This document shows, piece after piece, positions 1 through 7,427 of a stretch of DNA of 27,674 bases. The DNA lies in assembly GCA_041752455.1 (NCBI GenBank), contig JBGSWL010000085.1, positions 1 through 27,674 on the forward strand, in the 5' to 3' direction. The position numbers and the translations under genes are program-made. The DNA is from JBGSWL01 sp041752455. Its GTDB lineage: Bacteria; Pseudomonadota; Alphaproteobacteria; Rhizobiales; Rhizobiaceae. Positions within the stretch are counted from its first letter, which is position 1; the number at the start of each line of letters is the position of its first letter. A model generated the notes under the pieces. That model made no database searches. It was not told where the DNA came from and saw nothing but the letters and a program-made list of their open reading frames with translations.

Positions 1-626
1 AACGGCACCGCATCGCGTGCCGTGTCAGCAGCTGACGCGCGCACGCTGCCGGGCAAGGCATCCGGCGAAAGGCGGTAGAGCACAAGGCCGGCCAGCGCCG
101 CGGCCAGGATGATCACCGGGAACGGAACCCGCACAAAGAAGATCGCGACAAAGGCCAGCGCCGCAACCACAACCATCACCGGTGCGCCGAGCGCGCGGCC
201 GGCCACCTTCATCAGCGCCTGCAGCACCACCGCCATGACGGCGGCCTTCAGCCCGTAGAGCACGCCCGCCAAGACCGGCACATCGCCATAGGCCACATAG
301 ACCGCCGAAAGGGCGAGCATCATGAAAAGGCCGGGCAGGATGAATAACATCCCGGCGATCAGCCCGCCGCGCACGCCGTGCAGCAGCCAGCCGGCGTAAG
401 TGGCCAGCTGCATCGCTTCCGGCCCCGGCAGCAACATGCAGAAATTCAGCGCATGCAGGAACTGGTTCTCGGAAAGCCACTTCTTCTCGTCGACCAGCAC
501 CCGGTGCATCACCGCGATCTGCGCCGCCGGCCCGCCGAACGACAACAGCCCGATCCGCGCAAAGGCGGCGGTGGCTTCGGAAAGGGGAACGGGGGGAACA
601 CCTTCTGCCATGGACCCGGCGCTCAT
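1..626 (-). CDS. chrA: Chromate transporter ChrA, partial (C-terminal part beyond window start)
   Basis: Inner-membrane protein of the CHR family, which exports chromate using the proton-motive force. About 208 residues are visible, starting at the ATG at 626-624; the frame runs open off position 1. The N-terminal CHR domain shows the family pattern: FARIGLLSFGGPAAQIAVM, then a loop with EKKWLSENQFLHAL, then LLPGPEAMQLATYAGW. Hydrophobic segments follow. Full-length bacterial ChrA has about 400-450 residues in two homologous halves, so roughly the second half is missing only because the window ends. The start codon overlaps the stop of the upstream rhodanese gene (ATGA), which implies translational coupling in one operon. 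A second in-frame ATG lies five codons downstream at 611. The family call is firm; whether chromate is the true substrate cannot be read from sequence. Confidence 0.9.
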   Translation of the reverse strand, partial: MSAGSMAEGVPPVPLSEATAAFARIGLLSFGGPAAQIAVMHRVLVDEKKWLSENQFLHALNFCMLLPGPEAMQLATYAGWLLHGVRGGLIAGMLFILPGLFMMLALSAVYVAYGDVPVLAGVLYGLKAAVMAVVLQALMKVAGRALGAPVMVVVAALAFVAIFFVRVPFPVIILAAALAGLVLYRLSPDALPGSVRASAADTARDAVP

Positions 627-1000
627 TGCGATCTCCCTGCGCTGTCTGCCGCGTGTGTTGTCCAGCCTGCATCGACCATCGCTTCAAAGCCTCCGACCAC
701 ATAGAGGCACGCGATGTCTTCGTCACACAGAAATCCGCACACGGCCTGACTGACCTCATGGCCGTGAACGCAAAAGACAACAACCGTGTGACCGGCAAAT
801 TCTCCGGCCCAGTCTGCGGCCCGGAAAAGATGCCGCCAGACAGCCCCTTCAGCCATGCGCCCGGAACGGGCCAGCGCCGCCGGTTTTCGGACATCGACGA
901 GCACGGGCGGCAAATCTGCCGCAAGGCGCTTGTCTATCGAAAGGCGCTTGCCTGCTTCAAAACGCTTGATCAGTTCGGACGGGGTGATGACACGGGACAT
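623..1000 (-). CDS. Rhodanese-like domain protein linked to ChrA
   Basis: A 125-residue single-domain rhodanese-like protein, predicted cytosolic. The open frame extends upstream to 1291, but I place the start at the ATG at 1000-998 because GGAGG sits seven bases before it and the extra N-terminal sequence is low-complexity Pro/Ser/Arg. The domain shows LVDVRKPAALARSGRMAEGA (substrate-domain start), a beta strand VVVFC, and the active-site loop CVHGHEVS with the putative catalytic cysteine, followed by YVVGGFEAMVDAGW, the usual rhodanese C-terminal motif. The loop differs from classic thiosulfate sulfurtransferases (CRxGxR). It overlaps chrA by 4 bp, so it is probably cotranslated with the transporter. 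Its role could be sulfur-transferase or a reductase-like or regulatory partner of chromate export; the sequence does not decide. Confidence 0.85.
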   Translation of the reverse strand: MSRVITPSELIKRFEAGKRLSIDKRLAADLPPVLVDVRKPAALARSGRMAEGAVWRHLFRAADWAGEFAGHTVVVFCVHGHEVSQAVCGFLCDEDIACLYVVGGFEAMVDAGWTTHAADSAGRSQ

Positions 1001-1384
1001 GGTGACCTCCGCATGGAAAGCGAAGGCGGAACTTGGGCTTGCGCCTGCAACGGGGTGCCCGCCGCCGACCCCGTGGCGGGATTTGCCCAATCGCAGAAGC
1101 GTTTGGATAATGGGAAGGGGCGGCAGGTGTCGCCGAAGTACCGAAGGACAGCAAACAGTTAAACGCAGAGGTGGCGGTGGGTTTGGCAAGGAGGGAGAGC
1201 TGGGGCCGGGAGGGGACCGACCGCTTTTGTAATGTGACAGACCGAAACGGACATTCGAAAGGGCTTGTTTGCATCGACGCATTCGGAACAAACCTGACGC
1301 CCGTTGCTCTGATCCACGGAGCCTCTGCTACTACTATCCTTGTATACGGCCATCAGTCATTTTTCGCCAAATCTGCTGCCAAAC

Positions 1385-1426
1385 CAAGCCATATCTCAAA
1401 AAATAAAACCATGGCTTGAATTTTTT
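1385..1426 (+). terminator. Inverted repeat plus T-run upstream of the ATPase gene
   Basis: CAAGCCAT (1385-1392) and ATGGCTTG (1411-1418) form a perfect 8-bp inverted repeat around an 18-base A-rich loop, followed directly by AATTTTTT. On the plus strand this resembles a weak intrinsic terminator or attenuator, about 50 bases before the ATPase start. It could isolate the defence operon from upstream transcription or lie in its leader; it could also be an operator. Confidence 0.4.
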
Positions 1427-1458
1427 GCGCTTTGCCTTCAATATTGCCGCCAAGCGCA
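1426..1458 (+). promoter_or_regulatory. Second inverted repeat in the leader of the ATPase gene
   Basis: TGCGCTT (1426-1432) and AAGCGCA (1452-1458) form a perfect 7-bp inverted repeat with a 19-base spacer, ending 18 bases before the ATPase start codon. If transcribed, it would put a hairpin just upstream of a start that has no strong Shine-Dalgarno sequence. It is a candidate operator or translational control element. Confidence 0.3.
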
Positions 1459-1476
1459 GGAATTTGAGATTTCTTT

Positions 1477-2853
1477 ATGTCGGACCGACCTTCTATAGCA
1501 AAAAGAACGCCTACATTGTATATCAGCGGCTTGTTTGTCGAAAATCTCTTTGGATTTTATACATATGATCAAAAGGTCAAGCCATCGTCCGACGAAAGGT
1601 CGGAGCGACTGATATTAATTTACGGCGACAATGGCTCTGGAAAGACAACAATTGTTAGATTGATTTATCATTTGTTGTCTCGATCCTCTCAGCGCGGACA
1701 TCGGACCTTTATAGCTAGAACCCGATTTAAAAAGTTTGGCCTATATTTTTCAGACGGGAGAACGCTGACAGTTAGAAAGCTCGAAGATACAGGTGTTGGA
1801 AGCTATGTTTTGTCAATCAGTCGCGAAGACGAGATTCTTCAACAGATTGAAGTTGGAGTAACCAAAGACGACACTGAAATCACCGTTAAAAACAAGGATT
1901 TAGATGACAAGGAACTAAGAGCGTTTTTCGATGAATTGTTTCCAGAAGATATTGAATGCTATCTGCTCTCAGATAACAGAGAATTTAGCAGCGACCAAAT
2001 AATTGAAGAAAACGCCCGTCGGGAGAATTTAATTCGCGCTAGAAGTCACGATTTTATCCTAGATGTGGGTGATTTAATTCGAAGGCAGTCCTCGGCGATT
2101 GATGAAGCAACCCGGCAATTGCGTCAGTCGGTAGAAAGGGCGGAGAGCTGGATAAAAACGCAAACTCTTGAGGCACGTAGCGCCAACGACGCGTCGGTGT
2201 CAGATATATACACAGACTTAATAAGACGACTTGGTATAGATGGTACTCCGCATACCAACAAGCCCACTTCATTGAGAAAACATATTTTAGATCGAGTTCG
2301 TTCTCTTGCGCAATCCACAAAAGAGCTCTCCACACTTGGCTTGGCGAGCGACGTCCCAGAAGTAGCACTTATCGACGCAATCAACAGCGCCAACGAACAG
2401 AGCATATCCACGATAACGCAGATACTTGAGCCATACTTCGATAGCGTTCAGGCCCGCATATTAGGCCTAGGTGAGATGGCCAACCGTCTAAACACCTTTG
2501 TTTCGACGATAAACCAATTCTATAAAAACAAGATTGTCAAGATTGATGCCGTGTCTGGGATTCAGATTATGACCAAAGCTGGAGATCGGATCCCTGTAGA
2601 GGTGCTATCTTCTGGAGAAAAACATCTGCTAATGATGATGTGCAATATATTAGTTGGCACGAGCCAAAAAAGCTTATTTTTAGTTGATGAGCCGGAACTT
2701 TCTCTTAACGTTAAATGGCAAAGAAGTTTGGTCGATGCGCTACTGGATTTGTCTTCAGGCAGTGCCATTCAATTTTTTATGGCAACGCATTCAATAGAAC
2801 TCTTGGCAAAGCACAAACACTCAACTCTACGCCTACAAAACATTTCCACTTGA
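1477..2853 (+). CDS. ariA: ABC/SMC-type ATPase, AriA-like (PARIS anti-phage system candidate)
   Basis: A 458-residue cytosolic ATPase of the AAA_15/AAA_21 (OLD/SMC-like) group. Visible motifs: Walker A GDNGSGKTT at 50-58, an LLSDNR motif at 163-168 like the FIPADR-type motif of this group, a charged helical middle (about 195-330, probable coiled coil or lid), ABC signature LSSGEK at 377-382, Walker B SLFLVDEPE at 399-407, and H-loop ATHS at 436-439. All catalytic elements look intact. The ATG at 1477 follows an in-frame stop at 1465 and has only a weak ribosome site; no alternative start is evident. The next gene, a DUF4435 protein, starts eight bases after the stop. That pairing is the signature of PARIS, where AriA senses phage anti-restriction proteins and holds the AriB effector. 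Low GC and frequent ATA, AGA and TTA codons contrast with flanking genes. The ATPase class is firm; the PARIS name is an inference from the pairing. Confidence 0.68.
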   Translation: MSDRPSIAKRTPTLYISGLFVENLFGFYTYDQKVKPSSDERSERLILIYGDNGSGKTTIVRLIYHLLSRSSQRGHRTFIARTRFKKFGLYFSDGRTLTVRKLEDTGVGSYVLSISREDEILQQIEVGVTKDDTEITVKNKDLDDKELRAFFDELFPEDIECYLLSDNREFSSDQIIEENARRENLIRARSHDFILDVGDLIRRQSSAIDEATRQLRQSVERAESWIKTQTLEARSANDASVSDIYTDLIRRLGIDGTPHTNKPTSLRKHILDRVRSLAQSTKELSTLGLASDVPEVALIDAINSANEQSISTITQILEPYFDSVQARILGLGEMANRLNTFVSTINQFYKNKIVKIDAVSGIQIMTKAGDRIPVEVLSSGEKHLLMMMCNILVGTSQKSLFLVDEPELSLNVKWQRSLVDALLDLSSGSAIQFFMATHSIELLAKHKHSTLRLQNIST

Positions 2854-2860
2854 GTGTCTG

Positions 2861-3742
2861 ATGTATCGAAGAGAGATTATAGAGCTGATTGTGCTGTACG
2901 AGTTCGAGCCGGAACTCAAAATCCTATGGGTCGAAGGACCATCTGACGGAGCTTTCTGGGATTGGTATTTGTCCAATAACGATGTGACTGATGTCGGCAT
3001 TCAGTCAATTGATCTAGTAAACGTTCCTAGCGAGGTGTTGAGCAAATATGGCTTAACACCAAGCAACAAAAATCGAGCCATTGCTACAGCTCTTGAATTG
3101 GAGGAAGGCCTTAGTGGTGCTGGCAATCACGCAAATCTTCTGTTTGTGCTAGACTTGGACTTTGATCAATTTTCCGGACGGCAAATTAAAGGGAAATTCA
3201 TAGTTTATACCGACTTCACGTCAATTGAAATGTACTTTTTTAATTCATCAGCCCTGGAAAATATTATTAAACTTGCGACGAATAATCCGGGCAGATCAGT
3301 TGAAGAACTTATGAAGGGGTTGGCAGTCGTTGGGAGCGAATTGTTCTGGATCCGCGCTGCGAATGAAATTTTGGGGTGGAATATGACGCTGCCAAATCCA
3401 GAAAAACTGCTCTCAGAAGAAAATTATGCGATGAAGTTTGATGTAAAAACTTATTGTCAAAGATTACTCCAGTCTAACGGTAGATCCAAAGATGCTGAAG
3501 AATTTGAAAAGAGGTTGGCCTCTCTGAGAAAGAGCAACGTAACGGACACTCGCCTTACAATCCGGGGACATGATTTTGTTGATCTTTTGGCGTGGACCCT
3601 GAGAAGGGAACTTAAGACAAAAGCAGTCGGAAAAAATAGCGAATTTCTCGCGATATTGGTGCGCATGACTGCCGATATCGACATCTTGGCTGATTACTCC
3701 CTTTTTGAAAGAGTGAAAGCGGAATTTTGTCCAGTTTATTAG
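2861..3742 (+). CDS. ariB: DUF4435 TOPRIM-like effector, AriB-like (PARIS candidate)
   Basis: A 293-residue protein with the DUF4435 pattern: WVEGPSDGAFW at 23-33 with the likely metal-binding Glu25, FVLDLDFD at 95-102 with acidic Asp98/100/102, DFTSIEMYFF at 118-127, and a C-terminal RGHDFVDLLAW at 235-245. This spacing of a Glu followed by a DxD cluster matches TOPRIM nucleases. In characterised PARIS systems AriB (DUF4435) is the toxic nuclease, released from AriA on infection and reported to cut host tRNA. Length is close to what I recall for AriB. It lies seven bases after the ATPase stop with only a weak ribosome site, so its translation probably depends on the upstream gene, keeping effector and ATPase in balance. 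It is as AT-rich as its partner. An alternative is another OLD-like ATPase-TOPRIM defence pair. No active-site residue looks lost. Confidence 0.66.
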   Translation: MYRREIIELIVLYEFEPELKILWVEGPSDGAFWDWYLSNNDVTDVGIQSIDLVNVPSEVLSKYGLTPSNKNRAIATALELEEGLSGAGNHANLLFVLDLDFDQFSGRQIKGKFIVYTDFTSIEMYFFNSSALENIIKLATNNPGRSVEELMKGLAVVGSELFWIRAANEILGWNMTLPNPEKLLSEENYAMKFDVKTYCQRLLQSNGRSKDAEEFEKRLASLRKSNVTDTRLTIRGHDFVDLLAWTLRRELKTKAVGKNSEFLAILVRMTADIDILADYSLFERVKAEFCPVY

Positions 3743-4162
3743 ATTTTGAACGACCTAGCATTTCAATTAGACTTAGATTTTTGAAATGACTGCTTACATC
3801 TTTTGTGGAGCAAATAGATCGAGACTGCCGCAAACGACCGTTCCCCGCCCTTTCTCTGCTTTCGAATTGGCCTAGCCAATGGCCCCTTTCGGGACATCAA
3901 ATTTGGAGCACAAATGACTGGCCTGAGGGCGCATAGCCCCACCCCCTCCCTTGCATCCGGCCCCGTTTTCCCCTACACGCGCCTCACCCGCGCAGACACC
4001 CTTGGAGGCAGCGCGGATGGTGGCGTTTGTCACCGGCGGTTCGCCGCTGCTCCTATCACAGCAATTCCAGCCGAAGTGGATACTGGTTCGGCGTTCGGCA
4101 ATTGCGTCAACAAACAACGGGTTTGAGGCTTTGCCCTCTACCCGGCCTCGAAAGGAACTGCC
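3743..4162. other. Intergenic region between the PARIS-like operon and rplY
   Basis: No gene is supported here. Just after the DUF4435 stop, CATTTCAA (3759-3766) and TTGAAATG (3781-3788) form an 8-bp inverted repeat without a T-run, a possible weak terminator. ATTGGC-CTA-GCCAAT (3866-3880) is a short palindrome near the point where base composition returns to chromosomal GC. The remaining ~280 bases should contain the rplY promoter and leader. No tRNA, integrase fragment or convincing flanking direct repeat was found. Confidence 0.45.
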
Positions 4163-4762
4163 ATGAGCGAATCATACGTGCTCAAGGCCGAGGCGCGCGA
4201 CCGGGTTGGTAAGGGGTCCTCCCGGGCATTGCGTCGTCAAGGTCTTATTCCGTCTGTCATCTATGGTGACAACCAGACGCCCCTGTCCATCGTGCTTTCG
4301 CGCAAGGACGTCACGCTGAAGCTGCATGCCGGCGGGTTTCTGACCCATGTCGGCGAGATCGACGTCGATGGCACCAGGCACTCCGTGCTGGCCAAGGACT
4401 ACCAGCTCGACGTGGTCAAGGACACCCTGATGCATGTCGACTTCCTGCGCGTCAGCGAAGGTTCGGTCGTCACCGTGGAAGTGCCCGTGCACTTTGAAAA
4501 CCAGGAAACCTGCCCGGGCATCAAGCTCGGCGGTTCGCTGAACATCGTGCGCCACGAAGTGGAAGTGACCTGCCCGGCCAACGCCATTCCGGAAAGCTTC
4601 ACCATCGATCTGGCCAACGCCCAGCTCGGCGACGCGCTCAAGATCTCGTCGGTCAAGCTGCCGGCGAACGTCAAGCCGGTGATCTCCGACCGCGACTTCA
4701 CCATTGCAACGATCGTGCCTCCGGGCGGCGGCGTCGCTGCGGCCGAAGACGCAGCGGCCTGA
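4163..4762 (+). CDS. rplY: 50S ribosomal protein L25/general stress protein Ctc
   Basis: A 199-residue L25 of the long Ctc type, which binds 5S rRNA in the large ribosomal subunit. The N-terminal L25 domain (about 1-95) shows SYVLKAEARDRVGKGSSRAL, IPSVIYGDNQTPLSI and the LMHVDFLRV strand. The C-terminal beta domain (about 96-190) has VPVHFENQETCPGIKLGG and SDRDFTIATIVPPGG. It ends in an Ala-rich tail, as usual in alphaproteobacteria. The start ATG at 4163 is preceded by AAAGGA. pth follows 29 bases downstream, the common rplY-pth arrangement. Composition is back to high GC, marking the end of the AT-rich island. Confidence 0.96.
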   Translation: MSESYVLKAEARDRVGKGSSRALRRQGLIPSVIYGDNQTPLSIVLSRKDVTLKLHAGGFLTHVGEIDVDGTRHSVLAKDYQLDVVKDTLMHVDFLRVSEGSVVTVEVPVHFENQETCPGIKLGGSLNIVRHEVEVTCPANAIPESFTIDLANAQLGDALKISSVKLPANVKPVISDRDFTIATIVPPGGGVAAAEDAAA

Positions 4763-4791
4763 TCGCAAGCGCAAACGCCGGGAGGCCCCCG

Positions 4792-5502
4792 ATGCATGTC
4801 ATCGTCGGACTGGGCAATCCCGGCGGCAAATATGCCAACAACCGGCACAATGTCGGCTTCATGGCGGCGGACGCGATTGTCCGCCGCCATTTTGCGTCTT
4901 TCGCGCCCTGGCAGAAGAAGTTCTCCGCCGAGGTGACGCAGGGGCAGATCGGCGAGACCAAGGTGCTCGTCGTCAAGCCGCAGACCTTCATGAACAAATC
5001 GGGCCAGTCCGTTGGCGAGGTGCTGCGCTGGCACAAGCTGACGCTTGCCGACCTCACCGTGTTTTACGATGAACTCGACCTTGCCCCGGGCAAGCTGCGT
5101 GTGAAGACCGGCGGCGGCGCCGGCGGCCACAACGGCATCCGCTCGATCGATGGCCATTGCGGCAATGGATACCGACGCGTGCGCATCGGCATCGGCCATC
5201 CGGGCGACAAGGAGCGCGTGCACGGCCATGTGCTCGGCGATTTTGCCAAAGCTGACGGGCAATGGCTGGACCCGCTGCTGGAGGCGATTGCCGACAATGC
5301 CGGGATGGTCATCACCGGCGACGAGGCCGGCTTCATGAACAAGATCGCGCTCGCCACCAAGGGCAAGGCCGGCGCGCCGGACAAGCCCGAGCCGAAAGGC
5401 CAGAGCCATATCCGCCAGGCGCGGCCCGGTGGCAACGGACCGGCCAAGCCGGAGCCGACCGGCCCGATGGCCGCGATGCTGAAGCGGCTGCTGGGGAAGT
5501 AA
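4792..5502 (+). CDS. pth: Peptidyl-tRNA hydrolase
   Basis: Cleaves the ester bond of peptidyl-tRNA released from stalled ribosomes, recycling tRNA. The 236-residue protein begins with HVIVGLGNPGGKYANNRHN. Asn9 and His19 correspond to E. coli Asn10 and catalytic His20; FMN with Asn68 and FYDELDL with Asp93 complete the active site, followed by the GGGAGGHNGI motif (107-116). The core ends near residue 190. The remaining ~45 residues are a Pro/Gly/Lys-rich tail of the kind seen in rhizobial Pth proteins. GGGAGG lies seven bases before the ATG. Probably cotranscribed with rplY. Confidence 0.96.
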   Translation: MHVIVGLGNPGGKYANNRHNVGFMAADAIVRRHFASFAPWQKKFSAEVTQGQIGETKVLVVKPQTFMNKSGQSVGEVLRWHKLTLADLTVFYDELDLAPGKLRVKTGGGAGGHNGIRSIDGHCGNGYRRVRIGIGHPGDKERVHGHVLGDFAKADGQWLDPLLEAIADNAGMVITGDEAGFMNKIALATKGKAGAPDKPEPKGQSHIRQARPGGNGPAKPEPTGPMAAMLKRLLGK

Positions 5503-5596
5503 ATCGGCGATGGCAGGCGCCTTCCGGCACTTGCCTTGACCACGCAACGCCGCTCGGCCATAGCGGGCGCATCAATTCACTCAGGATATCCTTCCC

Positions 5597-6700
5597 ATGG
5601 GTTTCAAATGCGGCATCGTCGGCTTGCCCAATGTCGGCAAATCGACGCTTTTCAACGCGCTGACAAAGACGGCGGCGGCGCAGGCGGCCAACTATCCGTT
5701 CTGCACCATCGAGCCGAACACCGGCGAAGTGGCGGTGCCTGATGTGCGCCTCGCCGAGATCGCGCGGATCGGCAATTCCAGGGAAATCGTGCCGACCCGC
5801 ATCTCGTTCGTCGATATTGCGGGCCTTGTGCGCGGCGCCTCCAAGGGCGAAGGGCTCGGCAACCAGTTCCTCGCCAATATCCGCGAAGTGGACGCCGTGG
5901 TGCATGTGCTGCGCTGCTTCGAAGACGATGACATCACCCATGTGGAAGGCCGCATCGACCCGGTGTCGGACGCTGACACGGTCGAGACCGAGCTGATGCT
6001 GTCGGATCTCGAAAGCCTGGAGCGGCGCATCGTGCAGGTGCGCAAGAAGGCCGCCGGAAAGGACAAGGAAGCCTCCGCCGCCCTGCCCGTGATGGAACAG
6101 GCGCTGGCGCTGCTGATCGACGCCAAACCCGTGCGCGTCATGCTGGCCGGCCTTCCGGCCGACGAACTCGCCATCCTCCAGGGCCTCAATCTTTTGACCT
6201 CCAAGCCGGTGCTGTATGTCTGCAATGTCGCCGAAAGCGATGCGGCGACAGGTAACGAGCACACCGCTGCGGTGGCTGAAATGGCCAAGACGCAAGGCGC
6301 AAGCGCGGTGACGATCTCGGCGGCCATCGAGTCGGAGATCGCACAACTGGATGCGGCAGAATCGGCGGAATTTCTCGAAACGCTTGGCCTTGAAGAGCCC
6401 GGCCTCGACCGGCTGATCCGCGAAGGCTACAAGCTGCTCGACCTGATCACCTTCTTCACGGTCGGGCCGAAAGAGGCCCGCGCATGGACCGTGCTGAAAG
6501 GTGCGCGCGCGCCGCAGGCTGCTGGCGTCATCCATACGGACTTCGAGAAGGGCTTCATCCGCGCCCAGACGATTGCCTATGACGACTTCGTCACGCTGGG
6601 CGGGGAAGCGGCGGCCAAAGAAGCCGGCAAGGCACGCGACGAAGGCAAGGAATACATCGTCCACGACGGCGACATCATGCTCTTCAAGTTCAACGTGTGA
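5597..6700 (+). CDS. ychF: Ribosome-binding ATPase YchF (OLA1 family)
   Basis: A 367-residue TRAFAC P-loop protein that binds ATP rather than GTP and associates with ribosomes. Motifs: G1 GLPNVGKST at 9-17, FVDIAGLVRGASKGEGLGNQ (71-90; G3 DIAG), and NVAE at 210-213 in place of the GTPase G4 NKxD, which fits the known ATP preference. A coiled-coil arm lies near 130-170 and the C-terminal TGS domain at about 284-367 (FFTVGPKEARAWTV to HDGDIMLFKFNV). Length matches the family. It lies 94 bases after pth with AGGA before the ATG, so it could be cotranscribed or have its own promoter in the gap. Confidence 0.96.
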   Translation: MGFKCGIVGLPNVGKSTLFNALTKTAAAQAANYPFCTIEPNTGEVAVPDVRLAEIARIGNSREIVPTRISFVDIAGLVRGASKGEGLGNQFLANIREVDAVVHVLRCFEDDDITHVEGRIDPVSDADTVETELMLSDLESLERRIVQVRKKAAGKDKEASAALPVMEQALALLIDAKPVRVMLAGLPADELAILQGLNLLTSKPVLYVCNVAESDAATGNEHTAAVAEMAKTQGASAVTISAAIESEIAQLDAAESAEFLETLGLEEPGLDRLIREGYKLLDLITFFTVGPKEARAWTVLKGARAPQAAGVIHTDFEKGFIRAQTIAYDDFVTLGGEAAAKEAGKARDEGKEYIVHDGDIMLFKFNV

Positions 6701-6728
6701 GATCAGGGCCGCAAAAGAGCCTTTTCGC

Positions 6729-7415
6729 ATGACGGTGACGACGCCGATGATCGCCATCCTTGTCCTCGCCGTCATCATGATCGCGATGCTGTTCAACATG
6801 CGCCGCAACGGGCGCGTGAAAACGAATGGCGAACTGGCCCGTGCCGCATTGGTCATTGTGGCTGCGGCAGCCGCATTGATTTATTTCGAGGCGCGAGAAG
6901 AACGCCATGCACGGGCGCTGCTCGCTTCCATGTTCGACATCGGGCCGGACGAGGCGGCGCTGGCGTTCAAGCGCGGGCAATACAAGGGACGCCGGTTCCA
7001 GGAGATCGAAGCGGTCTATCGGCTCGATGGTGCGGGACTACCGGACGTTTCACTTGCAGGCGCAAAGTTCCGCTTCTGGAAGACAAACAAGGTGTCCGAC
7101 TTTCGCGCATGGATGATTGACGACTTCAAGATCAGTCCCGGTGCGCTGGCCTGGCAGAATCTGCCACGTGCCCGCGACGAGCAGCGGCTTTTCCCCGAAC
7201 GCGGACATCTTTCGCGCGCCATGACGCCTAGTGAGGCGGACATCAGCGGCGCATGGCTGTGCGCCTTCGTTGCCGTTGACGACGCATCGGCGATAAAGGG
7301 CGCACCTCAGAACGTGTTGCCATGCCACGCGGTAACCGTGCCGGCCCCGTCGGGCATCACCATTCTGGCGTTGGCCAACAGAACCGACAGCACCCTGCAT
7401 GTGCTGATCGACTGA
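6729..7415 (+). CDS. Unrecognised membrane-anchored protein
   Basis: I do not recognise the family. The open frame begins at 6501 inside ychF, but I start at the ATG at 6729, giving 228 residues and placing a hydrophobic segment at the N terminus. Two transmembrane helices are likely at about 5-23 and 38-53, with an Arg/Lys-rich turn between. A soluble domain of about 170 residues follows, with RRFQEIEAVYRLDG, KFRFWKTNKVSDF and two cysteines (178, 199) that could pair if the domain faces the periplasm. It sits 28 bases after ychF with a weak ribosome site. The gene on the other strand ends 12 bases beyond its stop, also a membrane protein. Codon use resembles the chromosome, so recent transfer is not indicated. 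Confidence 0.65.
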   Translation: MTVTTPMIAILVLAVIMIAMLFNMRRNGRVKTNGELARAALVIVAAAAALIYFEAREERHARALLASMFDIGPDEAALAFKRGQYKGRRFQEIEAVYRLDGAGLPDVSLAGAKFRFWKTNKVSDFRAWMIDDFKISPGALAWQNLPRARDEQRLFPERGHLSRAMTPSEADISGAWLCAFVAVDDASAIKGAPQNVLPCHAVTVPAPSGITILALANRTDSTLHVLID

Positions 7416-7427
7416 ACCGCACCGGGC

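Larger units (their letters stand above)
1001..1476. other. Intergenic leader between the rhodanese operon and the PARIS-like operon
   Basis: No convincing gene lies here. The first ~230 bases are GC-rich like the chromosome and should hold the divergent promoter of the rhodanese-chrA operon. From about 1230 the base composition turns AT-rich, matching the island genes downstream. The last 90 bases hold two inverted repeats listed separately. Short open frames on both strands lack ribosome binding sites and recognisable motifs. I could not identify a clear -35/-10 pair by eye. Confidence 0.5.

Noticed and set aside
25..924. Long minus-strand open frame (299 codons) across chrA and the rhodanese gene
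   Set aside because: It is a shifted frame: its product is Arg/Gly/Ala-rich without motifs, while the true chrA and rhodanese frames show clear family patterns.
1251..3897. Short shared strings at the island edges (GGACAT at 1249-1254 and 3892-3897; CGAAAGGG at 1256-1263 with its complement at 3884-3891)
   Set aside because: Matches of 6-8 bases are expected by chance over this length and are not at exact composition breaks, so they are not accepted as attachment-site or target-site repeats.
4030..4060. Possible tRNA-like hairpin (GGCGG-TTCG-CCGC) before rplY
   Set aside because: The stem is only about 4-5 bp and no acceptor, anticodon or D arm can be fitted around it.
3914..4212. Small open frames upstream of rplY
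   Set aside because: No ribosome binding sites, no recognisable motifs, and three overlapping frames in a GC-rich leader; best read as non-coding.
5333..6856. Minus-strand open frame of 507 codons opposite ychF
   Set aside because: It is antisense to a complete, motif-rich ychF gene; the product is His/Arg/Asp-rich and typical of a shadow frame in high-GC DNA.
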